A DNA stretch of 64,000 nucleotides from an uncultured Dokdonia sp. (lineage in GTDB: Bacteria; Bacteroidota; Bacteroidia; Flavobacteriales; Flavobacteriaceae). The notes under the pieces are model-generated. The model worked only from the letters and a program-made list of their open reading frames with translations, did not search any database and was not told where the DNA came from. Positions 42,842-50,880 of the stretch are shown piece by piece. The position numbers were made by a program, and so were the translations under genes. Each line of letters begins with the position of its first letter. Position 1 is the stretch's first letter. The stretch spans positions 62,001 through 126,000 of the forward strand of contig CANNDF010000005.1 of NCBI GenBank assembly GCA_947503305.1, read 5' to 3'.

Positions 42842-43128
42842 TGAAAAATTGGTACAAAGTAAGTAAATCCAATAAGAATATTTGCGGAAATTGTAATGGT
42901 CAATTTGAAGGATTACAATCTTTAGACCATCATTCAGGAATTTGTCCTGAATGTAGAATAGATTGTATATGGTTTTCTTTTAAAGATGATAAAACATTAC
43001 AAGTTATCCCTGAATATGCACCTAAAGGATTTCTAATATTCATCAGATGGGCACAAAAAGAATTAGATGAATTAGAATTTTTGGAATTGGTAGTTTCTTT
43101 TGAAGAAATCGCAAATGCTTTAAAATAA
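42838..43128 (+). CDS. Candidate immunity protein with zinc-ribbon-like CxxC/CxxC
   Basis: ATGA overlap with the toxin fragment stop; ICGNCNG...GICPECRIDC. Confidence 0.6.
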   Translation: MMKNWYKVSKSNKNICGNCNGQFEGLQSLDHHSGICPECRIDCIWFSFKDDKTLQVIPEYAPKGFLIFIRWAQKELDELEFLELVVSFEEIANALK

Positions 43129-43275
43129 AATTAGGTGTTAGTGTAGTAAAAAAGGCCATGGGTTAAGACATGATTATAAATAGCTAGAAATCAATAGTTA
43201 GATTAAAATTTGACTATTGGTTTTTATCGTTCATTGATATATTGGCAGAAGTAAAAATTACAAAAGAACTCTTAA

Positions 43276-44325
43276 AATAAAGATTCTTTAAATCGGTGTG
43301 AGTCAATTAGGTCATCATTTTTTTCGCGAAAGCGTATTGTTTTTGGTTACAATGGTAAAGAACAAAGTGAAGAGCTAGGTTTAAATACCTTAGACTTTGG
43401 GGCTCGTAATTACGACCCTGCTATAGGACGATGGATGAACATTGATCCTCTGGCAGAACAAATGCGTAGACATAGCCCTTATAACTATGCGTTTAACAAT
43501 CCAGTGTTCTTTATTGATCCCGATGGGATGGCGCCCGCATCTTTTGGATGGGCTAGCTGTATCTCATGTGGTAATGATGAAAAAGATGAGGGAGAAGGTA
43601 TTGAAGAAGAGCATGAACGTAATAGAGAATCTGTTAGAGATGATGTTGCTGCAAAAAAAATAGTTAATAATTTCAGCAAGCTTGGAACAAACAACAACTC
43701 TGAATTTTCTATATTTAATGCTATTCCTAATCTAGATGGATATAATATTTCTAATGGAAAAATTGGTTCAGATGAATTTAATGAACAAACCGGTTATGAT
43801 AGTGAACTAGGCACTGAATCTATGCTAGAACGACGCAATAGTTACTTAAAACAAACTCTTGAAGAAATACTTGACATGAATGAAATATTAAGTACAGGAA
43901 AAGATGTATTACAGGTTGTAGCGAGTGGGGATGTACCTGGTATTACATTAAAAGAAATTGCTGGTTCTCCATTTGCCATGCACGAAAATGGTGCAGGTGG
44001 TATTCCTTTAATTGGAGGTTTATTTTCTGAAATGGCAAAAGATCAATCAAATGGAGAAGCTTTTTTCTCAAATCAAAATGTATGGGATAAAGCTTTTCAA
44101 GGACTATCAGGTTTAAATTCTATTAATGATTTTAGTAATACTAATATGGTGGTAATTCATTCTAATATTGCATTAATGGAAGGTTTTTATAAATCTTCTA
44201 GGTTTGAGCATGTCGGCATAAATAACCAAGGAGGTAATTATAACTGGATTCATGTCGGTGCTCAAGTAGGAAAAAATATAACAATTTACTTTTCAATTAA
44301 AAACAATGCAAAATTTAAAGATTAA
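43276..44325 (+). pseudogene. Displaced Rhs core/C-terminal toxin orphan module without an upstream start codon
   Basis: Open from after TAA 43273-43275; [65 protein letters not shown]; 38-bp identity with 40949-40986. Confidence 0.75.
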
Positions 44326-45031
44326 CTACTTTCTACTTCTATGTTTTTTCTTAAGCATTCTTATATCTTGTACTAACGATGCAAAAAAGATGCTAGAAAC
44401 TTCAAAAAAAATTCAAACTGACACATTACAGTATATTCATAATGCTGATGATTTTTTGGGACATCCAAAAGTTAGAACAAAAGAAATATACAGAGCTGGT
44501 TTGGTAATAGACACTATTAATTGGAAAAAAAATCCACCTTTTGACAGTATTATAGTAAAAAAAAGAAATAATATATTTTGGATTGCATATCAGGATCAAG
44601 GCGAAATAGTGTTAAAGTATCCTAATAAATCTTATGAAGTTTGCAGAACTAGAATAGATTCCAATGGTATTAAAAATAATTTCATTCCATTTTATAATGA
44701 AAATGGGATTGATTATTTCAGGTTATTTATAGATAATAAAAATGAAGTTTTAATTAACCTAAATTCTAACGCCCTTGCAGGTATTAATACTACTAGTAGT
44801 AAATATAAATATTTTAGTTCATTTTATAAGGACACAGGCATCCCTGAAATGCTTAAGCTTATCCATAACAATGGTGAGCATAATATTAATATTTCTTTTT
44901 ACAAAAACTCTAAAATTAAATCTATAATTTATGGTAAGCCCTTTAAACCAATTAAAACATATATGTTTGATGAAAGTGGCGTATTAAGTGTACAAGATGG
45001 AGATAATCCCAGTGTAATTTATAATAGATAG
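44306..45031 (+). CDS. Candidate lipoprotein immunity protein
   Basis: Lipobox SILISCTND; overlaps the toxin-module 3' end by 20 nt. Confidence 0.6.
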   Translation: MQNLKINYFLLLCFFLSILISCTNDAKKMLETSKKIQTDTLQYIHNADDFLGHPKVRTKEIYRAGLVIDTINWKKNPPFDSIIVKKRNNIFWIAYQDQGEIVLKYPNKSYEVCRTRIDSNGIKNNFIPFYNENGIDYFRLFIDNKNEVLINLNSNALAGINTTSSKYKYFSSFYKDTGIPEMLKLIHNNGEHNINISFYKNSKIKSIIYGKPFKPIKTYMFDESGVLSVQDGDNPSVIYNR

Positions 45032-45125
45032 TAAAATGTCATATTATATTAAATCTATCCAATGCATCTATAAGATATTCAAAATAGGACATAGCTTAAA
45101 GACTGAAAATAACTAATACGTTGAT

Positions 45126-45225
45126 TGCTGTTCCTCTTAGCTCTTTGACAAAATATTTTTCTAAGAGTTTTAAAATTGAAAGGTTTTTATAAAAACCTTT
45201 CAATTTTAAAAGAATTTCCCATAAA
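45126..45225 (+). repeat. Cassette-boundary repeat, variant copy with 44-bp perfect palindrome
   Basis: TTTTAAAATTGAAAGGTTTTTATAAAAACCTTTCAATTTTAAAA at 45168-45211. Confidence 0.8.
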
Positions 45226-45236
45226 ATAAATTTAAA

Positions 45237-45488
45237 ATGAATAAAACTGAACTTAAAAGAAAATTAACTGCTTTAGACGTTAATTATCAAGAGTATTCCT
45301 TAGATGGAGAATTAATATCTGATAACATTATTTTATATAATTCTTATCATACTTGGGACGTATTTTATCTTGATGAAAGAGGTGATAGGCACGAGGAAAA
45401 GAGTTTCTCTTCTGAAAAAGAGGCCTGCGAATACATCTATAAATTGTTTAAAGAGTCGAAAGAAATAGAAAAAAAATATTTGAAATAA
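45237..45488 (+). CDS. Small orphan immunity-like protein
   Basis: 83 aa MNKTELKRKLTALDVNYQEYSLDGEL...WDVFYLDERGDRHEEKSFSSEKEACEYIYKLFK; resembles a small polymorphic-toxin immunity family (Imm59-like from memory, unverified). Confidence 0.55.
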   Translation: MNKTELKRKLTALDVNYQEYSLDGELISDNIILYNSYHTWDVFYLDERGDRHEEKSFSSEKEACEYIYKLFKESKEIEKKYLK

Positions 45489-45565
45489 TAGATATCAATT
45501 TTAAATAAAGCTTACCATGCTAATTTAATAGAGGTAATGTACCAGAAACACTACTTGTATTAACA

Positions 45566-45640
45566 AGTTCTTTGAAAATATTTTTCTTTAGTTCTTTCTT
45601 TTTAAAAAGAAAGAACTCCCTAAAGCCACTCCAATAAAGT
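45566..45640 (+). repeat. Cassette-boundary repeat, copy with 26-bp perfect palindrome
   Basis: GTTCTTTCTTTTTAAAAAGAAAGAAC at 45591-45616. Confidence 0.85.
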
Positions 45641-45744
45641 TTGGAATAGTGGGGTCACAAGGACTAAACCATTCTGGAGGATCATTACAATTTTTGGTGC
45701 TTTCCAAAAATGTTACAAATCAATCATCAAAAATTATAGACTAA
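45592..45744 (+). pseudogene. Start-less C-terminal tail remnant (toxin-like)
   Basis: Open after TAG 45589-45591: ...KATPIKFGIVGSQGLNHSGGSLQFLVLSKNVTNQSSKIID*; TAATG junction with the next ORF. Confidence 0.5.
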
Positions 45745-46124
45745 TGAAAAGCAAAGAAACTCCCAAAGATTTTGACATTAATAAAAAAATTAACCAAACT
45801 GAAATTACATACACTAATTTAAAGGAGATTGTGCAAGGAGGTCCCGAGATTGGTACTATATCAATTAATGGAATTTCTCTAAAAGGTGATTTTGGTGGCC
45901 CTTGTATATATGCTAATGGAAATTTATATGCCCCCAATTATGTTAGAAAATTTTTTGGACGAGGATTTAGACTTGCTAAAATAAACATACAAACTTTAAA
46001 AATAGAATATCTAACTAAAATTAAAAGTCTCATTTATCTTCAAAAAATCGAAAGGGGCGAAATTTATTTTTTTGAAGATTTAAACGAGCGATATTTAAGA
46101 CGAATAAATATTGAAAGCAAGTAA
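45744..46124 (+). CDS. Candidate orphan immunity protein
   Basis: 126 aa; stop/start overlap with preceding tail; no recognised family. Confidence 0.5.
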   Translation: MKSKETPKDFDINKKINQTEITYTNLKEIVQGGPEIGTISINGISLKGDFGGPCIYANGNLYAPNYVRKFFGRGFRLAKINIQTLKIEYLTKIKSLIYLQKIERGEIYFFEDLNERYLRRINIESK

Positions 46125-46275
46125 TTATTATTCAAACTCTTATATAAACTCAAATGCTCTCTCATACAAACTAAGGGATTTTTAAATGCTGAGAGGTACA
46201 TATTACAAACTAGAGGCTGGATATATAACTCAAATAAAAGAGCGTGGTTACCTCCTGGATATTAAAATAAATATT

Positions 46276-46827
46276 ATGGAATTTAATAACCAAATTTTCA
46301 AAAAACTAAATTCATTTTTTATAGAAAATGAATTTACACTAACAGAAGAAACAAATCAAATAATAAAATATCAATCAGATAAATTGATAATATCTATAGT
46401 TTATAATTCAAGAGAAAATTCTAATTCCCTTTGGTTAGGATCAGATTATTTAAAGAATTTTATTGAAATAGATAATGAGTTATTAAAGATTTTTTTTGAT
46501 TCTGATTTAAAACTTGAAAATCAACCTAAAGATATTTTTGTAAATAAAGTGCTATTATTTTTTAAAGGGCCAGGAGAAAACATTTTAAAGGGTGATGAAA
46601 AAACAATTATAAATCTTGAGAAATTTAAAAAAGACCAGAGCGAAAAATATACCTCAGAACTATTAGATAATCAAAATTTAGAAGCAGCTAATACAGCATG
46701 GAAGGAAGGTAACTATATTGATGTGATTAAGTATTTAAAAAAAGTAGATAAAAAAAGAATATCAGATACTTTTAAAAAGAAATATAAAATTGCTCAAAAA
46801 AAAACTTCCTCTAATACTGAAAGATGA
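46276..46827 (+). CDS. Candidate orphan immunity-like protein
   Basis: Likely ATG at 46276 (MEFNNQIFKKLNSFF...) within ORF 46186..46827; flanked by boundary repeats. Confidence 0.45.
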   Translation: MEFNNQIFKKLNSFFIENEFTLTEETNQIIKYQSDKLIISIVYNSRENSNSLWLGSDYLKNFIEIDNELLKIFFDSDLKLENQPKDIFVNKVLLFFKGPGENILKGDEKTIINLEKFKKDQSEKYTSELLDNQNLEAANTAWKEGNYIDVIKYLKKVDKKRISDTFKKKYKIAQKKTSSNTER

Positions 46828-46861
46828 TACATACTCAAAGCTTTCATTAGAAAACTCATCA

Positions 46862-46945
46862 AAGTTCTTTGAAATAGAAATCCTCATTTTCTTTGGTTCT
46901 TCCTTTTTAAAAAGAAAGAACTCTTAAGAGTTTTAAAATAAATTT
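46862..46945 (+). repeat. Cassette-boundary repeat copy
   Basis: GTTCTTCCTTTTTAAAAAGAAAGAAC at 46896-46921 (one base off perfect), in the same flanks as the 42.36 kb copy. Confidence 0.85.
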
Positions 46946-47086
46946 AAAATAAAAAAGACAAATAAAGATGAATTCGAACTTTTCTATATTTCACTATCTT
47001 ATAACACAAGATACAGTAAATATTTTCCTAAAGAGTGGAAGAATAAGTGGATGGAGGCTAGTAAGTGGGATTCAATAAATAAATAA
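46937..47086 (+). pseudogene. Start-less C-terminal tail remnant
   Basis: Open after TAA 46934-46936: NKFKIKKTNKDEFELFYISLSYNTRYSKYFPKEWKNKWMEASKWDSINK*. Confidence 0.45.
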
Positions 47087-47098
47087 ATAGTTATTCTT

Positions 47099-47527
47099 AT
47101 GAAGTATTTATTATTATTATTATTTGTAAGTCATTGTACTTATTCCCAAAAAAGTGAATTTTTAAAGGGTAAAATAACTAAGGTAATATCACCGATACAA
47201 TTTGTACTTACAGATTCGATTGAAAGAAATCATAGAATTTATTTAGATGATATAAAACTATATGATAATGATTCAATTAATCTAAAGGCAGTAGATTTTG
47301 TTAATTCTAAAATTTCGAAAAAAACTGTGTATTTTTCTAAAATTAAAGTAAAAGATCAAAAATTGTATGGATACATATTGTATGAATGTATTGGGGATGA
47401 TAGCTATGACTTTGGAGAAGGTGATATTCCTTGTATTACAGGAAATATTTTAAATGTTGATTTAATGGTGAATAAATATGTGAAATATATAGGCTCTGAT
47501 GATTTTTTTAAAAGTATTAGTCAATGA
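47099..47527 (+). CDS. Secreted small protein, candidate immunity; possible degenerate SNase-like fold
   Basis: Signal MKYLLLLLFVSHCTYSQ; LKGKITKVISPIQFVLTDS...HRIYLDDIKLY...KAVDFVNSKISKKTVYFSKIKVKDQKLYGYILYE...NVDLMVNKYVKY follows SNase-like layout. Confidence 0.45.
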   Translation: MKYLLLLLFVSHCTYSQKSEFLKGKITKVISPIQFVLTDSIERNHRIYLDDIKLYDNDSINLKAVDFVNSKISKKTVYFSKIKVKDQKLYGYILYECIGDDSYDFGEGDIPCITGNILNVDLMVNKYVKYIGSDDFFKSISQ

Positions 47528-47593
47528 TTAGTTGATATCACGTCAAGACCGTTACTTTTAATGATATGTAAAGCTTTCTAATGAAAGCTAAAA

Positions 47594-47722
47594 GTTGTTC
47601 TTTGACAAACAATTTTCTTTGGTTGGTTCTTTCTTTTTAAAAAGAAAGAATTCTTTAGAGTTTTAAAATCGATAGGTTTTTATAAAAACCTTTCAATTTT
47701 AAAACGTGCTGGAAGGAATGAA
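47594..47722 (+). repeat. Cassette-boundary repeat copy
   Basis: GTTCTTTCTTTTTAAAAAGAAAGAAT at 47626-47651; GTTTTAAAAT...ATTTTAAAAC at 47660-47705; then GTGCTGGAAGGAAT. Confidence 0.85.
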
Positions 47723-47879
47723 AGATTCGAGATGGCTTGTATATGCCAAATTCATTCCTGCAAGTGGTCAGTTAAAATTTGGATTTGTTGGGCTAAATAG
47801 AACTACAGGTAACATTACAACATTTCATATTAAATCCTTAAGAGAATTAGTAAAAAAATCTGGAGGTATTTTTAAATAA
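47703..47879 (+). pseudogene. Start-less Rhs/toxin C-terminal tail remnant (or 53-aa ORF from ATG 47718)
   Basis: NVLEGMKDSRWLVYAKFIPASGQLKFGFVGLNRTTGNITTFHIKSLRELVKKSGGIFK*; below the 60-aa cut-off of the ORF track. Confidence 0.55.
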
Positions 47880-47892
47880 ATTATAAGTCTTA

Positions 47893-48252
47893 ATGATCAA
47901 CATAATCAAAATAAAATGGCTATCACATATTTCCGAAGAAGCCATAATTGTATTATCTGACGGAAACTTTGAAATAAACTGTTTTTCGCATCCATTCAAA
48001 AGTCTAATGGACTTTGAATTAACCTTACCCTTAAGTACTTTGAATGCGAATAATATCAAAAAAGTGGATGAACAAAAGTATTCATATAGCTGTGATGGTA
48101 ATTACCATTATTTGACTGTGAAAGTGATTGATAAGGAAAAGCCACTTGTTGTTTTAGGTGATTTTAAGATAGAACTCGATAATATTCTACCATACGATAT
48201 TTCAGAAGGAGATTTCATTTTCATTCTATGCGATAGACTGGATATTTTCTAA
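47893..48252 (+). CDS. Candidate orphan immunity protein
   Basis: 119 aa MINIIKIKWLSHISEEAIIVLSDGNFEINCFSHPF...; directly follows toxin tail. Confidence 0.55.
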   Translation: MINIIKIKWLSHISEEAIIVLSDGNFEINCFSHPFKSLMDFELTLPLSTLNANNIKKVDEQKYSYSCDGNYHYLTVKVIDKEKPLVVLGDFKIELDNILPYDISEGDFIFILCDRLDIF

Positions 48253-48443
48253 AGTTTGAATGAATCCACCCTTCTGATTAGATGAAATAAGAATAGTGAA
48301 TAAACAGTTGGGGAACAGGTCGTATCATATAAGATACCTTCTGTTGGTCGTTTAGTAAAAAAGTCATGAGCTAAGGCATGGTTATAAATAGGTAGCCACT
48401 TTAGCGAAAGCGTACCTATTCCTACTAAAACATCGTTCTCCAA

Positions 48444-49331
48444 CTACCTGTTAGAAGCACGGTGGCGCTCACAAGCCAGTAACGTATTTTTAAGGAGCAT
48501 AGCAATGGTCATCGGCCCTACGCCACCAGGTACAGGGGTGATATAGGATGCTTTTTTACTCACGGCATCATAGTCTACATCTCCTGTGATATAATACCCA
48601 CGCTCACGGGTATCATCAGGAACACGGGTAATCCCTACGTCTATAATCACCGCATCATCCTTGACCATCTCTGCTTTTAAAAAGCCCGGAACGCCTAAGG
48701 CAGTAATAATAATATCTGCCTGTGATGTGATCTGTGTAATATTTTTGGTATGGCTATGGGTAAGGGTTACTGTAGAATTACCTGGAAATCCTTTACGTCC
48801 CATTAAGATACTCATAGGACGGCCTACAATATGGCTACGCCCTATTACAACGGTATGCTTGCCTTTGGTCTCTACGCCATAACGCTCCATCAATTCTAAA
48901 ATCCCAAAAGGAGTCGCAGGAATAAACGTACTCATATCCAGGGCCATTTTTCCAAAATTAGTAGGATGGAATCCATCTACATCTTTATCTGGATCTACTG
49001 CCAGTAGTACTTTTTGAGTATCGATCTGAGGAGGTAACGGGAGTTGTACGATAAACCCATCTATAGCATCATTGGTATTGAGTTCTTCTATCTTGTCTAA
49101 TAGCTCTATCTCACTTGTGGTACTGGACATTTTTACCAGAGTAGACTCAAATCCTACACGCTCACAAGCGCGTACTTTACTTCCTACATAGGTAAGACTG
49201 GCCCCATCATTTCCTACGATCACCGCTGCAAGATGAGGTACTTTTTCCCCACTGGCTTTCATCTTATCGACCTCAGCTTTGATTTCGTCTTTTATATCGT
49301 TTGATGTCTTTTTACCGTCAAGTATTGTCAT
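48444..49331 (-). CDS. folD: Bifunctional methylenetetrahydrofolate dehydrogenase/cyclohydrolase
   Basis: AAVIVGNDGASLTYVGSKVRACERVGFES, DVDGFHPTNFGKM, VIGRSHIVGRPM, TPVPGGVGPMTIAML. Confidence 0.97.
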   Translation of the reverse strand: MTILDGKKTSNDIKDEIKAEVDKMKASGEKVPHLAAVIVGNDGASLTYVGSKVRACERVGFESTLVKMSSTTSEIELLDKIEELNTNDAIDGFIVQLPLPPQIDTQKVLLAVDPDKDVDGFHPTNFGKMALDMSTFIPATPFGILELMERYGVETKGKHTVVIGRSHIVGRPMSILMGRKGFPGNSTVTLTHSHTKNITQITSQADIIITALGVPGFLKAEMVKDDAVIIDVGITRVPDDTRERGYYITGDVDYDAVSKKASYITPVPGGVGPMTIAMLLKNTLLACERHRASNR

Positions 49332-49372
49332 GGTCCTAATTAGGGTTTTATAGTGAATAGCTATTGGAAAAC

Positions 49373-50704
49373 TTATTTCTGCATTCTGCTCATGGCTTGC
49401 ATCATCTTACGGCCACCGCCACCTTGCATCATTTTCATCATTTTACTCATCTGGTTAAACTGCTTGAGTAATTGATTGACTTGTTGTACAGAAGTACCAG
49501 ATCCTTTTCCAATCCGTTTTTTACGGCTGGCATTGATCATAGCGGGTGTGGTACGTTCTTCTGGGGTCATCGAGTGGATGATCGCTTCTATATGCTTAAA
49601 CGCATCATCATCGATATCTACATCTTTCATCATCTTTCCTGCCCCAGGGATCATTCCCATAAGGTCTTTCATATTCCCCATTTTTTTTACCTGCTGGATT
49701 TGCTTTAAAAAATCGTCAAAACCAAATTGGTTTTTGGCAATTTTCTTTTGCAATTTACGGGCTTCTTCTTCATCAAACTGCTCCTGGGCTCTTTCTACCA
49801 GAGATACAACATCCCCCATTCCCAAAATACGGTCTGCCATACGAGAAGGATAGAACACATCAATCGCTTCCATCTTTTCTCCAGTACCTATAAACTTAAT
49901 AGGCTTATCTACAACAGACTTAATACTGATTGCTGCCCCTCCACGAGTATCTCCATCTAACTTGGTAAGGATCACCCCGTCAAAATTAAGGATGTCATTA
50001 AAGGCTTTGGCAGTATTTACGGCATCTTGCCCAGTCATAGAATCTACTACAAAGAGCGTCTCTTGTGGTTGTATGGCTTTATGAATGTTTTCTATTTCAT
50101 CCATCATAGCCTTATCTACAGCAAGACGACCTGCTGTATCTACGATAACAACATTGTGACCGTTTTCTTTTGCGAAAGCGATACCCGCCTCGGCAATTGC
50201 TACAGGGTCCGAATTACCTCTATCAGAAAAGACATCTACCTTGATGGCATCTCCTACAACATGTAACTGGTCGATTGCCGCCGGACGATAGACATCACAA
50301 GCAACCAATAGCGGTTTTTTTGTTTTCTTAGTTTTAAGGAAGTTAGCCAGTTTACCAGAAAAAGTGGTCTTACCAGAACCCTGGAGACCTGACATAAGAA
50401 TTACACTAGGATTGCCAGAAAGATTTACTCCTTCGGCATCACCTCCCATAAGTTCTGTAAGTTCATCTTTTACAATCTTTACCATTAACTGCCCTGGTTG
50501 TAGGGTGGTCAATACATTAGATCCAAGCGCTTTTGTCTTGACTCTATTGGTAAAATCTTTTGCAATTTTAAAATTTACATCGGCATCTATAAGCGCTCTA
50601 CGTACTTCTTTTAAGGTTTCGGCTACGTTTACTTCTGTAATACTACCATGACCTTTGAGTACATGTAAGGCTTTATCTAACTTATCACTTAAATTATCAA
50701 ACAT
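49373..50704 (-). CDS. ffh: Signal recognition particle protein Ffh
   Basis: GLQGSGKTTFSGKLA, VDTAGRLAVD, TKLDGDTRGGAAIS, Met-rich C-terminus. Confidence 0.97.
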   Translation of the reverse strand: MFDNLSDKLDKALHVLKGHGSITEVNVAETLKEVRRALIDADVNFKIAKDFTNRVKTKALGSNVLTTLQPGQLMVKIVKDELTELMGGDAEGVNLSGNPSVILMSGLQGSGKTTFSGKLANFLKTKKTKKPLLVACDVYRPAAIDQLHVVGDAIKVDVFSDRGNSDPVAIAEAGIAFAKENGHNVVIVDTAGRLAVDKAMMDEIENIHKAIQPQETLFVVDSMTGQDAVNTAKAFNDILNFDGVILTKLDGDTRGGAAISIKSVVDKPIKFIGTGEKMEAIDVFYPSRMADRILGMGDVVSLVERAQEQFDEEEARKLQKKIAKNQFGFDDFLKQIQQVKKMGNMKDLMGMIPGAGKMMKDVDIDDDAFKHIEAIIHSMTPEERTTPAMINASRKKRIGKGSGTSVQQVNQLLKQFNQMSKMMKMMQGGGGRKMMQAMSRMQK

Positions 50705-50821
50705 ATCGTATTCTGAAAAAAAAATTGGTCTCCGAGATAGCTCGGGCTTGCAAATTTAGTGATTTGATGCGTATATACATAGCCCTTCCTATACCTAAAT
50801 TGTATTCAAAAAGGGAGAAAT

Positions 50822-50860
50822 AAAAAAGGACCATCATCGTTACGATAATGGTCCTTTTTT
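50822..50860. terminator. Rho-independent terminator
   Basis: AAAAAAGGACCATCATCG TTA CGATAATGGTCCTTTTTT. Confidence 0.8.
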
Positions 50861-50880
50861 AAAATCAATACCAGCTATTG

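Noticed and set aside
42355-47722. CRISPR array
   Set aside because: Repeats are 26-50 bp palindromic units but spaced by 0.4-3 kb of coding sequence, with no regular short spacers and no cas genes seen.
41840-48252. Prophage or integrative element
   Set aside because: No integrase, phage structural genes or tRNA found; content fits displaced Rhs toxin/immunity modules better.
49472-50651. Plus-strand ORFs opposite ffh
   Set aside because: Antisense shadows of a highly conserved gene.
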